Below, in pieces: positions 43,462-51,645 of a DNA stretch of 64,000 nt; the first letter of the stretch is position 1; every line of letters begins with the position of its first letter. Position numbers and translations under genes: made by a program. Source of the stretch: JAHEJJ01 sp965212205 (GTDB lineage Bacteria; Bacteroidota; Bacteroidia; Flavobacteriales; Flavobacteriaceae); contig CBDBUX010000019.1 of assembly GCA_965212205.1 (NCBI GenBank), positions 186,001 to 250,000 on the forward strand, read 5' to 3'. The notes below the pieces were generated by a model that saw only the letters and a list, made by a program, of their open reading frames with translations, was not told the DNA's origin and ran no database searches.

Positions 43462-44256
43462 ATGAAAAAAATTCTCTTTCTCATCGGCCTCTTTGTGATT
43501 TTTTCATCCCACGAACTCTTTCTTAAAACCGATTCGTATTTCCTCGATGCCCGGCAAACAGCGCAGCTATATTTGTACAACGGTACTTTCAACAAAAGTG
43601 AAAACACCATTACCCGCGATCGTATTATAGATGCCCGGATCAAAGGACCCGCTTATGATTTTTCTCCCCAGGAAACCGATTATTTCGATAAAGAAAATAT
43701 AACGTATCTCAGGTTTACCACAGGTGATCCCGGTACCTATGTGGCAGGTATTTCAACCGCTGCACGAAATCTCGATTTAACTGCAGATGAATTTAAAGAG
43801 TATCTGGAACACGAGGGGCTCGACAGGATGGTGCGTGAACGCCAAGGCAAAGGGCTTGCAGGCCAGGATGTTACAGAGAAATACTCCAAACATGTAAAAG
43901 CCATTCTCCAGGTGGGCGATGAAACTACTGAGGATTATTACGGTGAATTGGGATATCCTATCGAGTTTATCCCCTTACAGAATCCCTATGACCTGTCTGT
44001 TGGGGAAATGATCGAATTCAAGTTGATCTATAAAGATGAGCCTCTGGCCAATGCAGTAGTGCATTTTGGCACGGACCAAGAGGAGGGTCAACCGGCTAAA
44101 GTGAATGCATCAATTACCGACGATGACGGAGAGTTTAGCTTCGAGCTCAACAGGACTGGGCATTGGTACGTAGGTACTATCCATATGGTCGAGAGCAACG
44201 AGGCCGGTATCGACTACGAATCGAACTGGGCCACGATTACTTTTGAAATGCGATAG
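43462..44256 (+). CDS. DUF4198 exported protein
   Basis: A 264-residue protein from ATG 43462 (MKKILFLIGLFVIFSSHELFLKTDSYFL). An earlier TTG at 43432 adds ten residues before the signal peptide. DUF4198 (NikM-like) features: HELFLKTDSYFLDARQTAQLYLYNGTFNKSEN, then VTEKYSKHVKAILQVG and LVHFGTDQEEGQ, FELNRTGHWYVGTIHM. Members are periplasmic beta-sandwich proteins linked with metal transport. No nickel/cobalt transporter is adjacent. Monocistronic. Confidence 0.85.
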   Translation: MKKILFLIGLFVIFSSHELFLKTDSYFLDARQTAQLYLYNGTFNKSENTITRDRIIDARIKGPAYDFSPQETDYFDKENITYLRFTTGDPGTYVAGISTAARNLDLTADEFKEYLEHEGLDRMVRERQGKGLAGQDVTEKYSKHVKAILQVGDETTEDYYGELGYPIEFIPLQNPYDLSVGEMIEFKLIYKDEPLANAVVHFGTDQEEGQPAKVNASITDDDGEFSFELNRTGHWYVGTIHMVESNEAGIDYESNWATITFEMR

Positions 44257-44322
44257 TCGAATTGACAATGAACAAGTGATCCTTAAGGATCACCGAATAT
44301 TATTCCGTTAAAATTGAGACCC

Positions 44323-44769
44323 ATGAAAATTCGTTTCTTTTCGTTATTCCTGTTATTGGGAATTATCGCAGGGTGCCAGTTCCAGCAGAAATTTGAAAAA
44401 GTAGATGCTGCAGCGGTCGATCAGGCCAAGCTGGAGCATGCCACAACCCTGACTCAAAACCTGCTTTTAGAACAAAGAAAGGGTGGGTATTATGAATTGA
44501 TACCGGAGGAAGCTACATCGGCAATGATCTCCGGACTTAATGAGCGACGGCAGAAGAAATCGTATGCAGAGATCAGGAAAATGTTCGGAGATTATAAATC
44601 CATCAGCTTCGACCATATGATGCACTCTACCACTGGGGTATATCTTGAGATCTATCGATTTAAAGGCGATTTTGATCTATCGGATGCGGAGATAGAAGTG
44701 CGGGCCGTCTTCGATGCCGATCAAAAATTAGCGGGCTTTTTTGTGAGGCCGTGGACAACTCAATTTTAA
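44323..44769 (+). CDS. Small DUF-type lipoprotein
   Basis: A 148-residue lipoprotein starting at ATG 44323 (MKIRFFSLFLLLGIIAGC; Cys18); TTG 44314 gives three more residues. The mature region (residues 30-148) begins with a helix (AKLEHATTLTQNLLLEQRKGGYYELIPEEATSAMISGL) and ends in an antiparallel strand pair (YLEIYRFKGDFDLSDAEIEVRAVFDADQKLAGFFVRPW), a DUF4019/DUF3887-like pattern. Function unknown. Followed after 54 bp by the membrane gene at 44824. Confidence 0.65.
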   Translation: MKIRFFSLFLLLGIIAGCQFQQKFEKVDAAAVDQAKLEHATTLTQNLLLEQRKGGYYELIPEEATSAMISGLNERRQKKSYAEIRKMFGDYKSISFDHMMHSTTGVYLEIYRFKGDFDLSDAEIEVRAVFDADQKLAGFFVRPWTTQF

Positions 44770-44823
44770 TAGTTATCAAAGACGTTTTTCTCGTAGAAAT
44801 TTAAACCCTGATATCAACTACCC

Positions 44824-45378
44824 ATGGAACGAAGTCTGGAACAACAACGCAGAGAATTTAGCAACCGAAGTTTTCTGGCCACCCCGCTGGCCGGACTGAT
44901 CGCCTGGCTGGTTGTGGGTATAAGCGGTCTCTTATTTCCCGATACGATTACGGTTTGGGTGTTGTTTATCGGTACCGGTAGCATCGTCTACCTCGCCTTG
45001 TTCCTGTCGAAATTCACCGGTGAAAATTTTCTGGACAAGAACAAACCAAAAAATGCTTTCGACATACTCTTTATGTATACCGTTGCCCAGGCTGTACTGG
45101 TCTATGCGATTGCTATTCCTTTCTTTCTGATCGATTATAGTTCTTTACCCTTAACCGTTGGAATCCTTACCGGAACCATGTGGGTTCCGTTCTCCTGGAT
45201 CATCAGACACTGGGTAGGCATATTCCATTCCCTTAGCCGCACCTTACTGGTGCTTGGGCTGTGGTATACCCTGCCCGATGATAGGTTTATTGCAATCCCA
45301 TTCGCTATTGTACTGATCTATATCATGACGCTGGCGTTGCTCAGAAATCGTCCTGCTGGCAGCCCCACATCGAAATAA
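44824..45378 (+). CDS. DUF7010-type membrane protein
   Basis: A 184-residue membrane protein: MERSLEQQRREFSNRSFLATPLAGLIAWLVVGISGLLF, then five more helices with WVLFIGTGSIVYLALFLSKFTGE and ILTGTMWVPFSWIIRHWVGIFHSLSRTLLVLGLWYTLPDDRFIAIP. It matches a family called DUF7010 in flavobacteria. Function unknown. The start ATG 44824 follows a 54-bp gap. Confidence 0.75.
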   Translation: MERSLEQQRREFSNRSFLATPLAGLIAWLVVGISGLLFPDTITVWVLFIGTGSIVYLALFLSKFTGENFLDKNKPKNAFDILFMYTVAQAVLVYAIAIPFFLIDYSSLPLTVGILTGTMWVPFSWIIRHWVGIFHSLSRTLLVLGLWYTLPDDRFIAIPFAIVLIYIMTLALLRNRPAGSPTSK

Positions 45379-45411
45379 GTTCCCTCCCGCTGGAGATTCT
45401 TAGGATAAAAT

Positions 45412-45442
45412 TTGCGTAACCGAATGATTACACATATATTTG
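45412..45442 (+). promoter_or_regulatory. Promoter of the arsR-like gene (-33 TTG, -7 TATATTTG)
   Basis: TTG at 45412-45414 and TATATTTG at 45435-45442 are separated by 20 bases, close to the Bacteroidota consensus. The leader before ATG 45467 is about 20 nt. Confidence 0.7.
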
Positions 45443-45457
45443 TAACCGATCAGTTAC
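45416..45457. promoter_or_regulatory. Two operator-like sites (GTAACCGA-N4-TTAC) around the arsR promoter
   Basis: GTAACCGA and TTAC halves occur at 45416-45431 and 45442-45457, 26 bp apart. The second site is a near-perfect 16-bp palindrome (seven of eight pairs) and starts on the last base of the -7 box. An ArsR dimer bound here would block transcription, so auto-repression is likely. Confidence 0.6.
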
Positions 45458-45466
45458 TTAAATGAT

Positions 45467-45793
45467 ATGCGTAGAGATGTTTTCCAGGCCATGGCCGATC
45501 CGGTAAGAAGGGATATTATTGAACTTCTGGCACGGAATATTCTCACTGTCAATGAAGTGGCCGATCATTTTGATATCAGTCGGCCTGCTGTATCCAAGCA
45601 TCTCAGAATTCTTCAGGAATGTGGGCTTGTACGGATAGAACAGAAGGGAAGAATGCGATATTGCCGTATTCAGCCTAAAGAACTCATCCCGGCCTTTTTG
45701 TGGATAGACAAGTATCGTACTCTTTGGGAAGAGAAGATCGATTCTTTTGAAACTTATGTAAACCAATTATCATCCAAAAACAACAAATCATGA
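45467..45793 (+). CDS. ArsR-family transcriptional regulator
   Basis: A 108-residue winged-helix repressor: MRRDVFQAMADPVRRDIIELLARNILTVNEVADHFDISRPAVSKHLRILQECGLVRIEQKGRMRYCRIQP, the ArsR HTH (recognition helix RPAVSKHLRIL). The metal-binding CxCxxC of true ArsR/SmtB is absent, matching the group that pairs with AHSA1/SRPBCC genes. It overlaps the next gene by four bases (ATGA). The promoter and operators lie just upstream. Confidence 0.92.
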   Translation: MRRDVFQAMADPVRRDIIELLARNILTVNEVADHFDISRPAVSKHLRILQECGLVRIEQKGRMRYCRIQPKELIPAFLWIDKYRTLWEEKIDSFETYVNQLSSKNNKS

Positions 45794-46239
45794 ACCGAGA
45801 CAACCGTACCCTTACCATCGAACGAACCTTAAACGCTCCTATTCAGCTCGTATGGGATGCCTGGACCCAACCCGGGCACATCGCAAAATGGTGGGGACCA
45901 AAGGGCATGAATACACGGGTTGAAGTTCATGAACTGGAGGTAGGTGGTGCCTGGAAATTTAGTATGAAGATGCCCGATGGCAGGGATTTCATCGCCGAAG
46001 GCATTTATAAAGAATTAAGTCCGCCTAATAAACTGGTTACCTCAGCGGATTTTAAACCGATGACGGAAGGGGTCACACTAGAGGTGATCCTAAAGGCAGA
46101 AGGAGACAAAACACATTTTACTTTTAATGTAGTCCACCCCTCAGAAGAATATTGCAAACAACAGGAAGCCATGGGTTTTGCTAACGGTTGGGGATCTACC
46201 TTTGATCGCTTAGCCGAAATGGTCGAGGAACAGTCGTAA
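45790..46239 (+). CDS. SRPBCC / AHSA1-like protein
   Basis: A 149-residue START-like protein: LTIERTLNAPIQLVWDAWTQPGHIAKWWGPKGMNTRVEVHELEVGGAWKFSMKMPDGRDFIAEGIYKELSPPNKLVTSADF, ending NGWGSTFDRLAEMVEEQ. This is the activator of Hsp90 ATPase homologue group. The pairing with an ArsR regulator, overlapping by four bases, is common in bacteria; the function is ligand binding or stress-linked, not proved. Translationally coupled to the repressor. Confidence 0.92.
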   Translation: MNRDNRTLTIERTLNAPIQLVWDAWTQPGHIAKWWGPKGMNTRVEVHELEVGGAWKFSMKMPDGRDFIAEGIYKELSPPNKLVTSADFKPMTEGVTLEVILKAEGDKTHFTFNVVHPSEEYCKQQEAMGFANGWGSTFDRLAEMVEEQS

Positions 46240-46243
46240 TACC

Positions 46244-46268
46244 ACGGGTCCAAAAACCCGTATCTTGT
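46244..46268 (+). terminator. Weak terminator after the AHSA1 gene
   Basis: ACGGGT (46244-46249) and ACCCGT (46256-46261) form a six-base stem with a CCAAAA loop. The tail ATCTTGT has few T's. Confidence 0.45.
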
Positions 46269-46376
46269 AGTATAAAACATTAAGTTAAGCTACAAATAGC
46301 ACGTATTGCAGAACCAACTATTGAAAGCTTTTTTTAAATAATACAACTTGATCAGCTAACAAATCGGTCCTTAATC

Positions 46377-46952
46377 TTGTTATGCAGGGCCTCCCATGAA
46401 TGGTTTTATTTACCTCAAAAAGAGAAAAAACGGCTTTGGACCGCAGTCATAGTGGTCATTATCGGCATCTATTCACTGATCTTTGTCGGCAGGCCACTTT
46501 CGGGCTATTTACGTGAACGTGAGCTCCTGACCAATGGTTTCTGGCTGGCGATAGCGCTGGTGTTGGCCACAGTGCTCTGGCATGGATGGAAGCGCTATTC
46601 GGGTCCTTTGGAAATCGGTATCTGGCTTGGGATAATCGCGATCTACCTCCTCGTGCTACTACGTATGGCTGTGCCCGAAGAGCGAAGCCACCTTATTGAA
46701 TATGGTGTACTAGCGATATTTATTTACGAAGCCCTATTGGAACGGCAAAAGAGTGTTGGTAAAATAAAACATGCCTGGCTTAAGGCCATTCTAATGGCCT
46801 CCGTTATTGGAATATTGGATGAAAGCATCCAACTCCTGGTACCTGAACGTGTATTTGACCCCATCGATATCGCGTTTAACACCCTGGCCGCCATACTAGC
46901 CGTGGGCGGTAGCCTGCTAATTTCCTGGGTTAGAAGATTAAGTAGAATATAA
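46377..46952 (+). CDS. VanZ-family membrane protein
   Basis: A 191-residue protein from TTG 46377, with about five hydrophobic helices and the VanZ pattern in the second half: VPEERSHLIEYGVLAIFIYEALL (conserved E-x-x-H-x-x-E-Y-x-x-L), and IGILDESIQLLVPERVFDPIDIAFNTLAA (the D-E-x-x-Q, R-x-F-D-x-x-D-x-x-x-N stretch). The prototype gives low-level teicoplanin resistance by an unclear mechanism. Here it is single and chromosomal, with no other van genes, so a general envelope role is more likely. Confidence 0.85.
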   Translation: MLCRASHEWFYLPQKEKKRLWTAVIVVIIGIYSLIFVGRPLSGYLRERELLTNGFWLAIALVLATVLWHGWKRYSGPLEIGIWLGIIAIYLLVLLRMAVPEERSHLIEYGVLAIFIYEALLERQKSVGKIKHAWLKAILMASVIGILDESIQLLVPERVFDPIDIAFNTLAAILAVGGSLLISWVRRLSRI

Positions 46953-47017
46953 ATCTGAACTGCTTTTCGTATATTAGGGATTCACCCCGTAATGTTAATT
47001 ACAAAAAACCAACCATT

Positions 47018-47590
47018 ATGAAAACAAAAATTTTAACACTGATCATGCTTGCAGTCGTTACGCTTTTTGGCTGCAAGGAACAAGCTAAGGAAGCCGAAAT
47101 GGCAAAAGAAGAGGCCGAGATGCCAGACTATGATAAATATGACCGTCAGGTGGCGGTTTTGGAGGCCTTTTACCAGGCACATGCCGATGAAGATCTGGAG
47201 GCACAAACGGCTATGATTGCAGATGACTTTCAATGGAGCCCGCCTGGCTACAACGGAAATAAGTGGCTTGGGAAAGCAGAATTCTTAGCAGCCATAAAAG
47301 GCTATCACGATGGCTTTGAGAATATCAAATTCACCCAAGGAATTGTTATGCCCGATTCTACCGTTAACGGCTTCTGGTCGGGTTCTGTATTTCCCATGGA
47401 ATCGGCTAATATCAGCTCCACTATTATCCGTTCCTATGGCACCTGGACGGCCACACACACCGAATCTGGCAAAGATATCGGCGTAAAGTATTTTAGCCTT
47501 TCTTCAGTTAACGATGAAGGGAAGATCACTCAGAGTTCAGAATACTGGGATGTAAACGGACTGGCCGTACAACTGGCAGAAGAAGAATAA
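47018..47590 (+). CDS. NTF2-like lipoprotein
   Basis: A 190-residue lipoprotein with lipobox LFGC (Cys19) and a charged linker rich in Glu/Lys/Ala. The mature domain QVAVLEAFYQAHADEDLEAQTAMIADDFQWSPPGYNGNKWLGKAEFLAAIKGYHDGFENIKF, then GSVFPM and GTWTATHTESGKDIGVKYFSLSSVNDEGKITQSSEYWDVNGL, is the SnoaL/NTF2 layout. Its last strands resemble the gene at 47715. Terminated by the hairpin at 47611. Confidence 0.85.
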   Translation: MKTKILTLIMLAVVTLFGCKEQAKEAEMAKEEAEMPDYDKYDRQVAVLEAFYQAHADEDLEAQTAMIADDFQWSPPGYNGNKWLGKAEFLAAIKGYHDGFENIKFTQGIVMPDSTVNGFWSGSVFPMESANISSTIIRSYGTWTATHTESGKDIGVKYFSLSSVNDEGKITQSSEYWDVNGLAVQLAEEE

Positions 47591-47610
47591 AAAGATGATA
47601 ATCCATTAAC

Positions 47611-47643
47611 AAGAGGTGGTCATAACCTATGGCCACCTCTTTC
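47611..47643 (+). terminator. Intrinsic terminator after the NTF2-like lipoprotein gene
   Basis: AAGAGGTGG (47611-47619) pairs with CCACCTCTT (47633-47641), with a 13-base loop and inner ATGG/TCAT bases that extend the stem. TTTCATTT follows. Confidence 0.75.
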
Positions 47644-47714
47644 ATTTGTACTAATTTTACCTCAGCTCCAAACTCCTAAACGGTGACGCTTCACCTTATT
47701 CATATCAATTATCT

Positions 47715-48077
47715 ATGAACACAGAAATACTGGTACGGAAATGGTTCGATTGCTGGGAGCAAGGAAACTTCAAAGCGCTGCCTATCGCTGATGACTTTAA
47801 ACATACAAGTCCTTATGGAACGATAGAAGGCAGCGCCTCTTATCTGAATATTGTAAAAGCCAACCAGGACAAATTTTTGGGCCATCGGTTTGTGATACAT
47901 GATGCCGTCTACGGGCCAGATATGGCTTGTGTCCGTTATAGTGCCATCAAAAAAGACTTCAAGCTGGAGGTCAGCGAATGGCACTATATTAAGAACGGGG
48001 CGATTCATGAGATCATCGCATATTACAATATTGAAGGCGAAATCAGCGAAGAACGAAAATTGGATATCCCCGACTAA
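47715..48077 (+). CDS. SnoaL-like NTF2-fold protein
   Basis: A 120-residue cytoplasmic protein: ILVRKWFDCWEQGNFKALPIADDFKHTSPYGTIEGSASYLNIVKANQDKFLGHRFVIHDAVYGPDMACVRYSAIKK, then VSEWHYIKNGAIHEIIAYYNIEGEI. It has the usual SnoaL order: an N-terminal helix, the DD-F-x-H-T-S-P-Y-G turn, and the W-H-Y/A-Y-Y end. The stop (48077) directly abuts the start of the TauE/SafE gene at 48078, so the two are coupled. Confidence 0.85.
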   Translation: MNTEILVRKWFDCWEQGNFKALPIADDFKHTSPYGTIEGSASYLNIVKANQDKFLGHRFVIHDAVYGPDMACVRYSAIKKDFKLEVSEWHYIKNGAIHEIIAYYNIEGEISEERKLDIPD

Positions 48078-48851
48078 ATGGAATTCTTTGTAATTGCTAT
48101 CACCGCATTCTTTGCCGCTATCCTGACTTTTTTCTCGGGTTTTGGCCTGGGTACCATCCTTACTCCGGTTTTTATGATATTCTTCCCGGTGGAAGCGGCT
48201 ATAGCACTCACCGGGATTGTCCATTTCAGCAACAATATTTTTAAAATTGCGCTGGTAGGCCGTAGGGCCGATAAAAGTACGGTGCTTCGATTCGGTATTC
48301 CGGCGGTGGTCGCCGCTTTTGCTGGAGCTTGGATCTTATTGAACATCCCCGATGCCAACCCATTATTTACCTATGAGATGGCCGGACGCAACTGGGAGGT
48401 ATATCCGGTGAAATTCCTGATCTCCATCTTGCTGATATGTTTTGCCCTGATGGACCTGATTCCTTTCTTTAGCCGATTGCAATTCGGCAAGGACAAGCTT
48501 CCTTTGGGAGGTATATTAAGTGGTTTCTTCGGCGGACTTTCAGGGAATCAGGGTGCGCTCAGAGCAGCGTTTCTAATAAAAGCCGGTTTGTCTAAGGAAG
48601 CTTATATCGGGACGGCTGTGGTGGTCTCTACAATGGTCGATTTTACCCGCCTGGGGGTCTATTCGACCCGATTTAAAGAATCGGGGCTCGAGGAGAATAT
48701 CCCTATAGTCATATGTGGGACGCTGGCAGCTATTGCCGGGGCCTTTCTGGGTAATAAGTTGCTTAAAAAAATAACATTGCATTCACTCCAGGTGATCGTT
48801 GCTATCATGCTTATCTTGCTTTCGGTAGCACTCGGTATGGGCCTGATCTGA
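48078..48851 (+). CDS. TauE/SafE-family membrane anion exporter
   Basis: A 257-residue protein with eight hydrophobic helices and the TauE/SafE repeats: AITAFFAAILTFFSGFGLGTILTPVFMIFFPVEAAIALTGIVHFSNNIFKI, and a second copy with GGILSGFFGGLSGNQGALRAAFLIKAGLSKEAYIGTAVVVSTMVDFTRLGVY. The G-x-G-x-G and N/Q-G-A regions line the transport path. The family exports sulfite, sulfoacetate or related anions. Coupled to the SnoaL-like gene upstream; the substrate is not readable. Confidence 0.88.
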   Translation: MEFFVIAITAFFAAILTFFSGFGLGTILTPVFMIFFPVEAAIALTGIVHFSNNIFKIALVGRRADKSTVLRFGIPAVVAAFAGAWILLNIPDANPLFTYEMAGRNWEVYPVKFLISILLICFALMDLIPFFSRLQFGKDKLPLGGILSGFFGGLSGNQGALRAAFLIKAGLSKEAYIGTAVVVSTMVDFTRLGVYSTRFKESGLEENIPIVICGTLAAIAGAFLGNKLLKKITLHSLQVIVAIMLILLSVALGMGLI

Positions 48852-48962
48852 TTTGGAATATTTTTATGTAACTTATCGCTTATTGAAAATTTACCAACTA
48901 ATTATTAGTGGCGCCATACGGCCTAAGGACCCTGTTTAATTCTTATAACGCAACGGAAAGAA

Positions 48963-49394
48963 ATGGACAATCGCAAGGAACCAATAATAGTAGAACAGCA
49001 TTTCAATCTGGCGATTGAAACGGTCTGGAGGGCTATTACTGAGCAGGAACAGATGATACAATGGTTCTTTGCCGATATCCCCGAATTTAAGGCCGAAAAA
49101 GGATTTACAACAGAATTCGATGTGGATTCAGGGAGAATGATATTTCGTCACCTCTGGCGGATCCTCGAAGCTGAACCGCCCAGGAAGATCGTTTATCATT
49201 GGAGTTATGAGGATATGGAAGGAGATGGGGTTGTCAGCTTCGAACTTCTTGAAAAAGACAGTGGAACCCTGCTTAGACTCACCAACAAAGGCCTGGATAG
49301 CTTTCCGGCCGATATGCCGGAGTTTACCAGAGAGAGTTGTATAGGCGGATGGGAGTATTTTATAAAGGGGAATCTTAAGAACTTCCTTGAATAA
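48963..49394 (+). CDS. SRPBCC / AHSA1-like protein
   Basis: A 143-residue START-like protein: IIVEQHFNLAIETVWRAITEQEQMIQWFFADIPEFKAEKGFTTEFDVDSGRMIFRHLWRILEAEPPRKIVYHWSYEDMEGDGVVSFELLEKDSGTLLRLTNKGLDSF, ending IGGWEYFIKGNLKNFLE. Similar in design to the gene at 45790, but without an adjacent regulator. The conserved W-F-F, L-W-R and G-W-E-Y residues are the group's usual signature. Convergent with the S9 peptidase. Confidence 0.88.
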   Translation: MDNRKEPIIVEQHFNLAIETVWRAITEQEQMIQWFFADIPEFKAEKGFTTEFDVDSGRMIFRHLWRILEAEPPRKIVYHWSYEDMEGDGVVSFELLEKDSGTLLRLTNKGLDSFPADMPEFTRESCIGGWEYFIKGNLKNFLE

Positions 49395-49397
49395 AAA

Positions 49398-49440
49398 CGG
49401 CGATCGGTACCCTTAGTTCCCAACCGCCGAAAATTCTACA
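49398..49440. terminator. Candidate terminator between convergent genes
   Basis: CGGCG and CGCCG flank about 20 bases (49399-49430) and further imperfect pairing (GTTCCCAACCGCCG with its counterpart) extends the stem. It lies in the 57-bp gap between the AHSA1 gene (ends 49394) and the S9 gene (ends 49452). Confidence 0.4.
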
Positions 49441-49451
49441 TCTGGATACCC

Positions 49452-51521
49452 CTACATTTTAGGAGAATCCAAAGATTTAAGGTCTCCAGCATTTATGATC
49501 TGAATACTACTGCCCTCAAAATCCTCACCGATTTCCTGCACTCTTCCTCCAAGGTGTTTTTCCAAAAACACTTCAGAAACCGCAAAAAACGATAGATTAT
49601 TTTCAGGTCTGGCAAAGCCATGGCCTTCATCAGGGTATAGCACGTAAGTAACCGGAATCTGTTTTTGCTTCATCGCCTCCACGATCTGGTCCGATTCGGC
49701 TTGCTTCACCCTGGGGTCGTTAGCCCCCTGCCCTATCAACAAAGGTTTCTGGATGCTGTCTACTCGATGAAGAGGAGAACGATCCGATAGTAGGGCAGCT
49801 CCTTCCTCTGTATCCGGATCACCAATGTGGTGTGTAAAGATATCTCTAAACGACTTCCAGTAAGGAGGAATAGTGTTGATCAGTGTATTGAGGTCTGAAG
49901 GGCCCACTATATCGACCCCACAGGCAAATACATCTGGAGTATAGGTTAGACCAACCAGCGTGGCATAGCCTCCGTAGCTTCCACCGTAAATAGCGACTTT
50001 GTCTTTGTCTGCAATCTTTTCATCGACCATCCAGTTCACAGCGTCGATCAGGTCGTCGTGCATTTTACCAGCCCATTCTTCGGCGGCAATATTTATAAAG
50101 TTCTTACCAAAGCCGGTAGAACCCCTGTAATTTACAGAAAGTACTACATAGCCCCTGTTTGCCAACCATTGGTGAAGGGTGTTAAAACCATAATTATCCC
50201 GGGCCCAGGGTCCGCCATGTACCAATAAAACGGTGGGGGCCGGAGAAGAAGTCCTTCCATCTACATCCAATTCACTTGGAATGGTCAGATAGGAAACCAG
50301 TTTTAGTCCGTCGCGGCTTTCAATCTCAACCGGATACATATTAGCCAGTTCTATATCGTCGAAATCAGGTTTCGATGAAACCAACAATTCAGCTTTTTTG
50401 TTGGCACGATCATATTTATAATACTTTAAATATTCCTGAGGCGAATCATAGGCTATAATCCAGGTATCGTTGTCTGTTGAGCGGAAATACACGCCAAGAT
50501 CCCCTTCCTTAAAGCTGGTCAGGTATGCCAGGTCTTCCTTCATATCATCTTTAAGCGCTACCCACTCTTCCCGAAGATAATTGGTGGCATAGGCCTCAAC
50601 ATCATAGGTGGTAGGATGCACCAAGACATTTGAAATATCGGCCTTATCACTTTCTGCGACTACAGTTTTCTCATCGGTCTGTATATTTAATTTATATAAT
50701 GCCGCTTTGTCTCTTCCACGGCTATCGATCATATATACGTTCTCATTCCCTTTGTCAAATCCAAAAAAGCCAAAGGTGAGCATATCTTCCTGGGGTACCC
50801 TAAAATACTCCTCCCAGTTTCCACTATTATATTTATATACTATCTGACCCCCTTCCGGGTTAGTCTTTGTTGCAAGGCGGATATTATAGGCATTATCGGC
50901 AACAATCGATAAGAACGCATCATCTTTCACCACCAACTCCATCTCGTTGGTGTTCAGATCTATTTTATAGACATCCGAATTTGTAGGTTCGGTGTTATTA
51001 AACCGGATGAGTATCTGGTCTGGGGTATCCCTGGAAACACTCATAATCTGGGCCCTGGGCCTAAAAACCTTTTCACTGGTAGGATCGATCAATGGTTGTC
51101 CATCCGGGCCCTTGATATCTTCCTGGGGCGTAAGGTCGGTATCTGTTTTGTTCTCTACATCCACAAGATGTATATGCCAGTTTTCATCTCCTCCCTTGTC
51201 CTGGGAATACAAAAGCAATCCTGGCTTATAGCTCCATTGATAATTCCTTACCCCTCTTAAAGTATCTTTGGTGATCGGTTGTGCGCTTTCGGGCTGATCT
51301 ATGGGCCCCACCCAAATGTTCATCACACCATCTACCGGTGCACGGTAGCTAAAGTACTTTCCATCTGGACTGATCCTTACCTGGATCTTGTCCGGATTTC
51401 CAAAATATAATTCCCTATCTACCAGGTCGGGAATGGTGGCTTCAGCTGTTGCTTTTTCTTCCTGGGCACAGCTCATTAAAAGCCCGATTAATGCAATTAA
51501 AAAAATGTTAGATATTCTCAT
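49452..51521 (-). CDS. S9-family prolyl-oligopeptidase-type lipoprotein peptidase
   Basis: A 689-residue protein from ATG at 51521 (MRISNIFLIALIGLLMSC; Cys18). The earlier ATG at 51608 puts 29 residues before the signal peptide. Lipobox LMSC is followed by AQEE, resembling a surface-export signal. The N-terminal half is a beta-propeller. The C-terminal hydrolase has GGSYGGYA (nucleophile Ser515), DPRVKQ near Asp (GANDPRV) and the His in DEGHGFARPEN. Members cleave after Pro or act as dipeptidyl/acylaminoacyl peptidases. Divergent from the VOC gene at 51646. Confidence 0.9.
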   Translation of the reverse strand: MRISNIFLIALIGLLMSCAQEEKATAEATIPDLVDRELYFGNPDKIQVRISPDGKYFSYRAPVDGVMNIWVGPIDQPESAQPITKDTLRGVRNYQWSYKPGLLLYSQDKGGDENWHIHLVDVENKTDTDLTPQEDIKGPDGQPLIDPTSEKVFRPRAQIMSVSRDTPDQILIRFNNTEPTNSDVYKIDLNTNEMELVVKDDAFLSIVADNAYNIRLATKTNPEGGQIVYKYNSGNWEEYFRVPQEDMLTFGFFGFDKGNENVYMIDSRGRDKAALYKLNIQTDEKTVVAESDKADISNVLVHPTTYDVEAYATNYLREEWVALKDDMKEDLAYLTSFKEGDLGVYFRSTDNDTWIIAYDSPQEYLKYYKYDRANKKAELLVSSKPDFDDIELANMYPVEIESRDGLKLVSYLTIPSELDVDGRTSSPAPTVLLVHGGPWARDNYGFNTLHQWLANRGYVVLSVNYRGSTGFGKNFINIAAEEWAGKMHDDLIDAVNWMVDEKIADKDKVAIYGGSYGGYATLVGLTYTPDVFACGVDIVGPSDLNTLINTIPPYWKSFRDIFTHHIGDPDTEEGAALLSDRSPLHRVDSIQKPLLIGQGANDPRVKQAESDQIVEAMKQKQIPVTYVLYPDEGHGFARPENNLSFFAVSEVFLEKHLGGRVQEIGEDFEGSSIQIINAGDLKSLDSPKM

Positions 51522-51645
51522 GAGATATGTTTTGATAATTAGACTGAATGACGCTCTAATTGTTACAGGCCTGAAGATACAAATATGCTTGGATCGGGAT
51601 TTATCCAATTATTCTTATTTTTAGTAAATTGATAATTAAGCTGAT

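Noticed and set aside
46377..46952. VanZ as evidence of a glycopeptide-resistance cluster
   Set aside because: No vanR/S/H/A/X or similar genes are present; VanZ-like proteins are common and solitary.
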